Below are positions 34,741 through 44,764 of a stretch of DNA of 64,000 bases, piece by piece. The notes beneath the pieces were generated by a model that was not told the origin of the DNA, did not search any database, and saw only the letters and a program-made list of their open reading frames with translations. The position numbers and the translations under genes were made by a program. The DNA is taken from contig OW799234.1 of assembly GCA_941918925.1 (NCBI GenBank), forward strand, positions 85,200,497-85,264,496. The letters run 5' to 3'. The DNA comes from Phyto melanocephala (Eukaryota; Arthropoda; Insecta; Diptera; Rhinophoridae). Every line of letters begins with the position of its first letter. Within the stretch, counting starts at the first letter, position 1.

Positions 34741-35207
34741 TATAATGTCATAATTTTTTAAAAAGTAAGTTTAATGTCTCATTAACCATGCAGAATGCTT
34801 GCTTATTCAAAATAATAACAGTAGGTTGAAAAGGAGGGGCACTAAAAGCCCAAACCCATGACAGGTATACACTTATGCCAAGTTGGCATGTTGTGCGCTC
34901 CATGTGGGAACCGGAATTCCCAAAATAATAACAACAAGCATTGTGTAATTTCAATTCTTATCATTTTTTGAATTAGTAGTTAACATATATTTTCTATACT
35001 TTTAACTTTATATCATTTAACAATGAGTAATATGTATTTTCATTATTATTTCATCACTAATTTTTGACAAAATCTACTTAAAATCTAGTGTTTCTTCTAG
35101 ATGTAACTGTGTTACTTATCACACAAATACTACACTGCGAAAGAAAATTTCAATCATAATTTATAAGGTGCTGCAATTGCGCAAGTACTTTATTTAATTT
35201 TTTATAC

Positions 35208-35435
35208 CAAGGCATATTTATACATCAGGTAGTCTCGATTCGTCAGCTGATTATATTTTTCCTCACTTATTTTAAGTTCCAGCTGTCAAAGTTCATAGAT
35301 AAAAAATAATTTTCTCTAATTTTTTTCATATGTCAAACTTTGTATATAAACAATATATGTATATATATATATATATAATATAAATAAAAAAAACTTTCAC
35401 GGAACTGCGATTACCTGATGTATAAATATGCCTTG
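35208..35435. mobile_element. hAT-type MITE (CAAGGC family), 228 bp
   Basis: Ends 'caaggcatatttatacatca' and 'tgatgtataaatatgccttg' are perfect inverted repeats. TTTTATAC flanks the left and appears one base off at the right, so the 8-bp duplication is probable. Confidence 0.8.
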
Positions 35436-35439
35436 TTTT

Positions 35440-36400
35440 TATACATGAAGTTTGAGTTTTGGAGAATCAGAGTATAGAGAGCTTCTAAAAGCACCTTATA
35501 AATAAATAAATATACTGGTTTAAAATTAAATCACGCAAAATGTTAAAAACAATAGTGTGAAGTGTAGTTTTTGATCAAGATTTGAATTTAAATCTACTAG
35601 ATTTCGTGCAGGTGTACATGTACTATTAAATAAACATACGAAAATTGTCAGAGAAAAAATTATTTAAAATTTAGTATTTGGTGTCACCGAAACAAAAAAA
35701 AATCAGTAAAAAGTAAAGAAAAAACGCAACGAGCACTGATTTTTTTGCGACAATTTAAAAGCACTGAACAGTGCTAACATCAAGTTGACAACGCTAATTT
35801 TTGGTTTTAAAAAGTTGACATCACTGGATTTTTATCTGGTTAAAAAGTAAAATTCCCCTTAAAATCTTGCTCTCTAAAATTTTAAGTGAGAGAGCAGGTT
35901 ATTTTTTGGGGTGCTTTTTTATAGGGATAAAGAACTCGCTTCCAAGGAGAAATTCAATTTATTTTATATACCACAAAATGCAGAGAAATAATATACATAT
36001 ATCTTTTTAGTATTTGTATTGATGTGTGTGCCTTTTTGTGTTTTTTGAAAAATTATAGAGTATTAAAACCGGTTTTCAATTACATTACATAGGCAATAAA
36101 ATTAAAAAAAAAAATGAGGCTCAATATTGAAGGCTATGTTGCCAAAATTCAATAAACAATTAAATATATATGTAGTACCTACAAATACATTTATATGTAT
36201 GTAGGTATGTACCTAGTTATAAATCTATTTTCAGAATTATTCCTTATTAAAATTTGGAACCTATCCATTTTACGTTTGGCGAAATTTGTACCTATTTATT
36301 TTTAATTTTTTTTTGTTAAATGCGCCATGCAGGCTGCCGTTTTGTTATTACGTATTGATTAGTCTACTATGTATGTATGTAGGTACTGTGCAATGTTTGA
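35440..36400. other. AT-rich intergenic DNA
   Basis: No gene recognised; several 'tatgtaggtatgtacctag'-type strings near 36190. Confidence 0.5.
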
Positions 36401-36403
36401 GTA

Positions 36404-38027
36404 CCCAACAAACCAAAACGCTTTAGATATAGCGTACTAACATAAGCCTTAAGCTTGCAAAAGTATTATGAAAACTATTGCAAAAGGCTTGTTAATAATT
36501 TTAAATAAAGAGAATTGAACCCTTGCGATAAGCTTGCTAGTCTATAGCATACAACAAGCTTAGTAGCTTAATTTCAAAACCTTTCTTGAAGCTAATAAAA
36601 GTAATAAAAATCTTTTAATTTACTAATATTTTAATGTTATTTTATTTACATCTTTAATTTACATATTCAAACTCAAGGACTTAGCCTTATATTTTTTAAT
36701 TTTTGCCTATTTTTTGCGAACTGGAAAAACGACTTAATACTTCTTAATCACCTATCCTCGCGCAAGCCAATAAAAATTGCAGCATCTTTAAAATATAAGT
36801 AATATGATATATCAAACAATGTGATAATGAATATAATAGATGACAACTTACTTCTTATGGCTTTTGCTACACTTAGGCTTCGAACACTCTTTTTTTCCTC
36901 TGTTCCTTTCCAGCTAGGGTTGCCATTTCTATTTTTAAAAAAAGAGGACGCAAGCATAAAAAATGTAGGACATTTGCCCAAAACAAGAGGACACATTTAA
37001 AAAAAAATTAAATTTGATTAAATTCACGACGCCATTTAAAATACAAAAACAAAATTTGTTTTTACGTAAAAACTTTATTTACAAAAATAAAAACTTAACA
37101 TTCATTCTGATTTAATGGTTAAAAAAAAAACAAAAAAAAAATTATTGCATTCATTATCGGGAATGTACACTTTTAAAAATTTTACATATATTTTTTAACA
37201 CTTCCAATTTGAGCCAATATATTACCATCGCATCTCTTCAAATATTTGTAAAACTCGAGGCAATCCATATCAAAATTGTATACACTTACTATATTTTTTG
37301 TTCAAGATTTTTTTCTTTATCTGGAAAACAAACTTTATGAAAAACACACAGCTGACAAGCAGACCCCTTTGCCGAACTTTTTTAAAATAAAAGACAAAAT
37401 AAAATATGCCACTTCGATAAATAGCGACAATTAGGGATAATAAAACTAATTTTGTACAAAGAGAAGTTTTAAAATTGTACTTTTTCAAAACAAATTGTAC
37501 GAGCACCTAAATCTTTTTTTTTTATACATTTTGTGACCTGTGATTTAAAGTTTAAATGTAAGTAAGGTGCAAAAAGCCGGACAATACCGGACATTTGCTA
37601 AAAAAGAAGTAGGACAGCCCCGGATGCCGGGGAAAGGAGGACGGATGGCAACACTATTTCCAGCACATCTTTTCTGTCACATAATCGACTAACAATTTGC
37701 GCCAACAGTTTTTGGTGACGTTTTGGAGTCTTTGCAACCGTTAGTAGCTCTTTTTCCTTTTAAGAACATAAAAACTGTAATATATTTTAAGAAATGTTTA
37801 TTTTCAACGAAAACTTTTTATATTCTTTCATATTTTTTAACATTGACACTGGCTTTTCAAAACTGGGCTACTAAGATGTAGTTCAACAAATTAAAAAAAA
37901 AAACAAACACAAAATTGTAGTAAGCATAAGTGTTTCGCAAGCATTGTTGATAAAGGTAACAGAATATTGGTTGTTATAAGCTTATTCTCCAATTAGCTTA
38001 TTTTAATTTCAAAAATGGTTTGTTGGG
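36404..38027. mobile_element. TIR element (CCCAACAAACC ends) interrupted by a hAT element
   Basis: 'cccaacaaacc' at 36404 and 'ggtttgttggg' at 38017-38027, each bordered by TA. Inner sequences 'aagcttgc' and 'gcaagc...' also mirror each other. The 36915-37656 element is inserted within it. Confidence 0.7.
36915..37656. mobile_element. hAT-type non-autonomous element, 742 bp
   Basis: Ends 'tagggttgccat' and 'atggcaacacta' with a perfect 8-bp target duplication TTTCCAGC (36907-36914, 37657-37664). Subterminal 'aggacacattt' and 'ccggacatttgc' repeats. No transposase domain recognised in its ORFs. Confidence 0.85.
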
Positions 38028-38496
38028 TATTGTCTCAATAAATGAATTGTAGTTGACTAGATTTGCAATAGAAAGTTACTTATGTATGTAGGTAGGTAGA
38101 AATAGTGAGTGTCACATAAAATCGTACACTATGATTCTAGTAGGTGTGAAGTTAGTTTGTTTTAATATTTGGCATTAAACATTTTTGTCTGTATGTAAGT
38201 AGGTATTTGCTAAACAGTATGGTAATTTTTTTTATTTTCGCTTTTAAGTACCTATGTATGTACATAAGTACATATGTACCTATAGGTATAACTTAAAAAT
38301 TAGACAACAATGTCACTCCAAAAAAAAAACATCCTTTCAGTAAAAACCATACATTTAAAGGTCTCGTTAGTCGAGCCGAACAAGCTTGTGTTTAATTAAT
38401 TTATAGTTTAATGGATTTAACATTGTTTTTAAACAATTTACTTAATTTCACTTTACTTTTTGTCTTTGTTTTTTTTTTTTTGTAATGAAAAAGAAT

Positions 38497-38590
38497 CAGG
38501 GGCCAAATTACGGCATTCGATTACGATTGAAATTTTACTCGAACGATAGGTATAGAGATTTTAATAAGAATTTTCAAATTTGCCCCCAGC
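38497..38590. repeat. Fragment of the CAGGGGCC MITE
   Basis: 'caggggccaaattacggcat' through 'ttttaataagaattttcaaa' matches the complete element at 59870-60004; the right arm is lost. Confidence 0.7.
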
Positions 38591-38784
38591 TGTTAGGTAT
38601 AAACACTGATGAAAATTTTTCAAATATGACTGTTGTAAACAAAAAATACTTAATGGTACCTAACTATCCGAACAACATTTTGTGTACCTATATAAATATG
38701 TAGATATTTCTTACTATTTCATACCTATTTATATTATAGATTTAGGTATAATCTTTGGCTTATATTAAAAAAATTATAATAAAA

Positions 38785-40140
38785 CAAGTAAGAGTGCTAT
38801 ATTCGGCCATGCCGAATCTTATATACCCTTCACAACGTGTAGTCATGCAATAACAATAGTTTGTATCACCATTCATCTCATATAAAATACGTACATACAT
38901 ATAAAAAACATACATATGGGCAATTCCATGAAAATGTCAACCACGACTGTAAAAACAAAAACTCTCAATTAAAGTTAAATGATAAAAAAAACACTCCAAT
39001 TTTACTATGCGCAGGTATTTAGAGCTTATTACATTATTTAAGAGTAATAAAAAGAGTTTAATCTGATTATCTCTTAGTAAAATGTCCAGCCCAATCTAAA
39101 GACAAAAAACTTCATACGTTTTTATATTATGACAAGCACTTTATAAATGTCTCTCAAACTGCATATTAATTAAGGGAAAAAGTTAAAACTTAACTAGTTT
39201 GTAGTAGGCTAAGGTGACAGTTAAAACTTAGCACCTAATTTAGAATTTAACTTTTTTTCTTAACATAAATACCTAAGAATATTATAAGAGAAAAATCTGT
39301 CACATACGATATGTCACGTACGATAATAAATTATATTTATTATAAAATCATTTAAAGATTGTTTTCAATTAAGTATAATGGATTTTAAATGAAAAATATG
39401 TAGCTTAGTGTAAGAAATTAAAAAAAGAAAAAATACCTCCCAAGATTCGCAGATTTTTTCATATTTCCATATATACCTCAAAATCACTTCCGTTTTCAGT
39501 CACGTACGATATACTCTAATTTTGCTCGATATTTTAGACAACAATTATTCGAATATAATAATTTTTTTTAAATAAAGTACCCTCTGAATGGAACATAAAG
39601 ATCTAATTTTTTTTTCAGTTACTCTTACATTTGCAAAAATTATTCCACTTTATAAGAGTACAAATGTCACGTACGATGACATGGAATTGCCCATATATAA
39701 AAACATCCCATTGTAAAATTATAAATTTACGTATGTATGTTAAAAAAAAAATTAAAAAAATAAAAAATAAAAAAAATTTCTCAGCTCAGCTGGGATTCGA
39801 TGCCACGTATGTATGTTGTTGTTGTAATGTTGTTTTTGTGAAAAAAAATCGAGGTGGTCGTGGGTTTTTGCTCATATCTCAGTTGTTTATGTACTGATGT
39901 TTCTGATTTTCAATACCGATCTACTCCCGAATATTTCTGATATTTTAATACTCCACCCGGGTCCAAGCGATGTCGGGTGGCTTCAAAAGTTGATTTAAAC
40001 ATACACACGGACAGACTGACAGAGCTTAATCGACTCGTAAGCTTTCAGAAAATATATACTTTATGGGGTCGGAAATGAAAATTGTAGAAATTTCACACGG
40101 AATGACAAACCTATTTCCTTTTTCACTGTGTGAAGGGTAT
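38785..40140. repeat. Dispersed family A copy interrupted by a 775-bp element
   Basis: Left part 38785-38917 begins 'agagtgctatattcggccat'. Right part 39693-40140 contains 'ctcagctgggattcgatgcc', 'gctcatatctcagttgttta' and the end 'cactgtgtgaagggtata'. The two halves join cleanly once 38918-39692 is removed. Confidence 0.75.
38918..39692. mobile_element. Non-autonomous element with GGGCAATTCCATG ends and repeated GTCACGTACGA motifs, copy 1
   Basis: 'gggcaattccatg' at the left and 'catggaattgccc' at the right. The words tgtcacgtacgata / gtcacatacgat occur near 39299, 39311, 39501 and 39665. Same family, opposite orientation, as 58371-59200. No ORF. Confidence 0.8.
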
Positions 40141-40400
40141 AATAATAAAAAAAATATTTTTGGCTCAGCTGGTATTCGATGCCATGTTTACTCTAACCAG
40201 TATACACGTTTGTATGTATGTATGTTGTTGTAATGTTGTTTTTGTGAAAAAAATCGAGGTGGTCGTGGGTGTTTGCTCATATCTCAGTTGTTTATGTACC
40301 GATGTTTCTGATTTTCAATACCGATCTACTCCCGAATATATCTGATATTTTACAACCTCACCCGGGTCGCTTTAAGTCGGTCAAGTGCAAGCAGCTAAAA
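40141..40400 (+). repeat. Dispersed family A, partial copy
   Basis: 'ggctcagctggtattcgatg', 'ctctaaccagtatacacgtt', 'gctcatatctcagttgttta' as in 32690-32900, directly following the previous copy. Confidence 0.7.
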
Positions 40401-41100
40401 ATGATAATTTATTTTTTATGGGTGTAGTCCCGCCCATTTTTTACCATCCATAAACACTCCCTGGAATGTGTAAAACAACTTGCCAAAGTCCGATCGGCTT
40501 CACGGTTTCGGAGTCTATAGCTAACACACACAGAGTTCCACTTTTCTATATCAGAGTTGTAAATGAATAATTCTTTTTTGATTTCAATTCACTACGAATT
40601 AGCTAAATTTTGAATTAATTCTTTTCACCAAAAAAACGAATTAAATGAAATTTGAATCAATTCATTTGAATTTAGAAAACATGAATTGAAATTCAAATGA
40701 ATTTGGCAAAATGAATTGTAATTAATTTTTAATTCAAATTAATTGCAATTCATTTCCAATTCATTTGAATTGAATTGACTTTTAATTAATTCAAATGAGT
40801 TAGAAAAAATTAATTGCAATTCATTTCCAATTCATTTGAATTGAATTGACTTTTAATTAATTCAAATGCCTTAGAAAAAATTAATTGCAATTCATTTCCA
40901 ATTCATTTGAATTGATTTTGAATTAATTCAAATGAGTTAGAAAAATGAACTGCAATTTATTTCCAATTCAAATGAACTCGAGAAATGAATTTGTTATTCA
41001 TTTCCAATTTACTTGAATCAAAAAAGAATGATTTATTTACAACTCTGATATAGAAAAGTGAAACTCTTGTCTGTGTGTCTTAGCTATAGACTCCGAAACC
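40400..41100. mobile_element. Partial foldback element with a MITE at its centre
   Basis: Left arm 40400-40550 ('cataaacactccctggaatg', 'gagtctatagctaacacaca', 'cacttttcta') is mirrored after the insert by 'tagaaaagtgaaactc', 'tagctatagactccgaaacc' (41049-41103). Same family as 41194-44497. Confidence 0.7.
40551..41048. mobile_element. MITE rich in AATTCATTT motifs, TA-flanked
   Basis: Ends 'tcagagttgtaaatgaataa' and 'catttacaactctga'-like right end ('tttatttacaactctga'), each bordered by TA. Its interior has at least three 71-bp tandem units ('aattgcaattcatttccaat' at 40741, 40812, 40883). Confidence 0.75.
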
Positions 41101-42212
41101 GTAATTTCAATATTTTACCAATTTAGTGCATGAATGTTTTGCGAATTAATTCAAAAATGAATGATTCGTTTTCAATTCTGTTCTATATATATACTAGAAA
41201 AGCCCGGCGCGCGTTGCTACGCCCCTTAATGAATAAAAATGCATTCTGAATTTAAATTGAATATCAAGTGCAAAAAACTAAAAATTATAACTTTTTTTAA
41301 TGGGCGTTGCCCACTTTTCTAATCACGAAACTGTATAGTCATGACAGCTCAATATGTGTGGAAAGTATCAGAAAAATCGGTGAAGTTCAAGTAGCTGAAA
41401 ATAACAATTTATTTCTTATGGGCGTGGCACTGCCCAATTTCTAATCACGAAATAACTCAATATGTGTGCAAAGTTTCACAAAAATCAGTCCAGAGCAAGT
41501 ACCGCAAACTTATATCTTTTTTATGGGCGTGGCCCTGCCCACTTTTCTAATCACGAGATAGTAAAGTCATGACAGCTTAATATGTGTGCACAGTTTCAGA
41601 AAAATCGGTCCAGTGGAAGTACCTCAAAATTAAAAGTTTTTTTGTGGGCGTGGCCCTGCCCACTTTTCTAATCACGAAATTAAAAAGTCATGACAGGTCA
41701 ATATGTGTGCAAAGTTTCAGAAAAATCAGTCCAGTGCAAGTACCTCAAAATTAAAACATTTTTATGGGCGTGGCCCCGCCCACTTTTCTATTCACGAAAT
41801 TATTTAGTCATGAGATGTCGATATGTGTGCAAAGTTTCAGAAAAATCGGTCATGTGCAAGTAGCTTAAAATGATAACTAATTTTTTATGGGCGTGGCCCC
41901 GCCCACTTTTTTCCACCCATAAACACTCCCTGGTATGTGTACAACAACTTACCAAAGTTTGAGCCCGATCGGTTTTACAGTTTTGGAGTCTATAGCTAAC
42001 ACACACAGAGTTTCACTTTTATATACACTGGTGGCCAAAACTAAAGCAACTCATATTACACTTCAAAATAATTGGAAATTAGTGCTCTTAAAAAAAACTT
42101 AGACGAAAAGTTTTTCTTTTAAATTATTGATAATTTATTCCTTAAAACATAGGTATAAAGAAATTATAATTCATTGTTTTCAAATATTTTTTTCTTCAAA
42201 ATAACAAAAAAA

Positions 42213-42854
42213 CTATAAAATATGACTGGTCAAAACTAAAGCAACTTCTGTATTTTTGTCACAAAACTTAAAAATAAAATCAGTATTGATGGCGTAACCT
42301 TTGTTTTTGATGATGGCGGCACATCGGCGGTGCATTGAATCAATAAGCCGTTCAATTTGACTTCTAGGAATGCTGAACCATGCCTCCTGAATGCGGTCAA
42401 AAATGGAGTGTTTGTTTGTGTTAGAATCCCTTTTTATCTTGCGATCTGCGATGCTCCATAGGTTTTCTATAGGGTTTAGGTCAGGCGATTGAGCTGGCCA
42501 CCCGAGAACTCTCACTTTTGATTCACCCAACCATTCTCTGACAAATTTTGAAGCATGTTAGGGATCATTATCATGTTGAAAACCCCAAATCCAAGGCATA
42601 TTTTCTTCCGCATAAGGCAACATTACGTTTTCTAATACATTTTTATAAACAAAACGATCCATTTTTTCTGATATATGATGAATCGGTCCAATTCCAGCGT
42701 ATGAAAAGCAGCCCCACACCATTATTGAGCTTCCACCATGTTTTACGGTGCCTTTACAATATTGAGGTTTCAGCCGTTCGTTTTTTGGTCTTCTTACCGT
42801 AAAATTTTTCATGTCAGAGTCTTTTATATTAAATTTAGACTCATCTGAGAACAA
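42213..42854 (-). pseudogene. Tc1-type transposase catalytic half, left arm
   Basis: The minus strand starts inside the catalytic domain: FSDESKFNIKDSD (first Asp, encoded in the unique loop), MVWGCFSYAGIGPIHHI, FQHDNDP (second Asp), then a TAA where Tc1 proteins have Lys of the DNDPKH motif, then SPDLNPIENLWSIADRKIKR (catalytic Glu) and a C-terminal tail. The whole DNA-binding N-terminus is absent, so no functional transposase can be made. Confidence 0.88.
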
Positions 42855-42858
42855 TATG

Positions 42859-43450
42859 TTTTACGGTAGGAAGACCAAAAAACGAACGGCTGAAACCTCA
42901 ATATTGTAAAGGCACCGTAAAACATGGTGGAAGCTCAATAATGGTGTGGGGCTGCTTTTCATACGCTGGAATTGGACCGATTCATCATATATCAGAAAAA
43001 ATGGATCGTTTTGTTTATAAAAATGTATTAGAAAACGTAATGTTGCCTTATGCGGAAGAAAATATGCCTTGGATTTGGGGTTTTCAACATGATAATGATC
43101 CCTAACATGCTTCAAAATTTGTCAGAGAATGGTTGGGTGAATCAAAAGTGAGAGTTCTCGGGTGGCCAGCTCAATCGCCTGACCTAAACCCTTTAGAAAA
43201 CCTATGGAGCATCGCAGATCGCAAGATAAAAAGGGATTCTAACACAAACAAACACTCCATTTTTGACCGCATTCAGGAGGCATGGTTCAGCATTCCTAGA
43301 AGTCAAATTGAACGGCTTATTGATTCAATGCACCGCCGATGTGCCGCCATCATCAAAAACAAAGGTTACGCCATCAATACTGATTTTATTTTTAAGTTTT
43401 GTGACAAAAATACAGAAGTTGCTTTAGTTTTGACCAGTCATATTTTATAG
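42859..43450 (+). pseudogene. Tc1-type transposase catalytic half, right arm
   Basis: Mirror image of the left-arm copy. Lacks even the first catalytic Asp, which lies in the single-copy loop. Carries the same TAA after DNDP and differs by one visible codon (PLEN instead of PIEN). Confidence 0.88.
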
Positions 43451-44579
43451 TTTTTTTGTTATTTTGAAGAAAAAAATATTTGAAAACAATGAATTACAAT
43501 TTCTTTATACCTATGTTTTAAGGAATAAATTATCAATAATTTAAAAGAAAAACTTTTCGTCTAAGTTTTTTTTAAGAGCTCTAACTTCCAATTATTTTGA
43601 AGTGTAATATGAGTTGCTTTAGTTTTGGCCACCAGTGTATATAAAAGTGAAACTCTGTGTGTGTGTGTGTGTGTTAGCTATAGACTCCGAAACTGTAAAA
43701 CCGATCGGGCTCAAACTTTGGTAAGTTGTTGTACACATACCAGGGAGTGTTTATGGGTGAAAAAAGTGGGCGGGGACACGCCCATAAAAAATTAGTTATC
43801 AGTTTTAGCTACTTGCACTTGACCGATTTTTCTGAAACTTTGCACACATATCGAGCTGTCATGACTAAATTATTTCGTGATAAGAAAAGTGGGCGGGGCC
43901 ACGCCCCTAAAAAAGTTTTAAATTTGAGGTACTTGCACTGGACCGATTTTTCTGAAACTTTGCACACATATTAAGCTGTCATGACTTTATAATTTCGTGA
44001 CTAAAAAAGTAGGAGGGGCCACGCCCATAAAAAAAAGTTATAATTTTAAGGTTCTTGCACTAGACCGATTTTTCTGAAACCTTGCACACATATTGAGCTG
44101 TCATTACTAAATAATTTCGTGATTAGAAAAGTGGGCAGTGCCACGCCCATAAAAAAAAGGTATCATTTTGAGGTACTTGCACTGGATTGATTATTCTGAA
44201 ACTTTGCACACATATTGAGCTGTTATGCCTTTACAATTTCGTGATTAGAAAAGTGGGCAGGGCCACGCCCATAAAAACAATTATAATTTTGAGGTACTTG
44301 CACTGGTCCGATTCTTCTGAAACTTTGCACACATATTGAGCTGTTATGACTTTACAATTTCGTGATTAGAAAAGTGGGAAGGGCCACGCCCATAAAAAAA
44401 TTTTAATTTTTAGGTTTTTGCACTTGATATTCAATTAAAACTCAGAATGCATTTCGATTCATTAAGGGGCGTAGCAACGCGCGCCGGGTTTGGCTAGTGT
44501 TAATATAAATATAGTTTTAGGATACTTTCAAGGATATTTTAATGCGTACGGCCGTTTAAATTTGTATAAATAACAATTT

Positions 44580-44762
44580 AATACTTTTCATATAACATTT
44601 TAATAAACTAGGTTTCACTTTGAGACTAATTACAAAAAAATAATTGAATTTACTATTCGAACTTGAAAGATAATAAATAATACCTACATTTATTAACAAA
44701 ATAATTCATTTCGTGGCATAAAAGTACTACACAAAATTGGTGGTAGGGATAAAAAAGTTCGG
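44580..44762. repeat. Family C right-end fragment
   Basis: 'aaagtactacacaaaattgg' and 'tggtagggataaaaaagttc' correspond to the right end of 4065-4586. Confidence 0.55.
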
Positions 44763-44764
44763 CA

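Larger units (their letters stand above)
42026..43637. mobile_element. Palindromic Tc1 derivative: two inverted 3' halves
   Basis: Arms 42026-42804 and 42859-43637 (779 bp each) are inverted copies with very few differences, around a 54-bp loop. Each end carries 'cactggtggccaaaactaaa' and is bordered by TA. Both ends are thus the same (3') transposon terminus. Confidence 0.92.
41194..44497. mobile_element. Foldback-type element: long inverted arms of about 120-bp tandem units
   Basis: Outer ends 'ctagaaaagcccggcgcgcg' and 'cgcgcgccgggtttggctag'. Each arm has about six units, recognisable by 'gggcgtggcc(c)ngcccac', 'aatcacgaaat', 'gtgtgcaaagtttcagaaaa' (left near 41302, 41420, 41525, 41646, 41766, 41889; right near 43779, 43899, 44021, 44142, 44264, 44386). 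Long inverted repeats made of tandem units are the defining architecture of foldback elements. A palindromic Tc1 derivative (42026-43637) occupies the centre. Confidence 0.8.

Noticed and set aside
38785..40140. Family A as a canonical Helitron
   Set aside because: A terminal hairpin is present, but the end reads ...cttgttt, not CTRR, and no 5' TC/A-T insertion could be demonstrated.
42548..43115. Two identical 84-residue ORFs on opposite strands
   Set aside because: Antisense frames of the palindromic transposase arms; identity is due to the inverted repeat.
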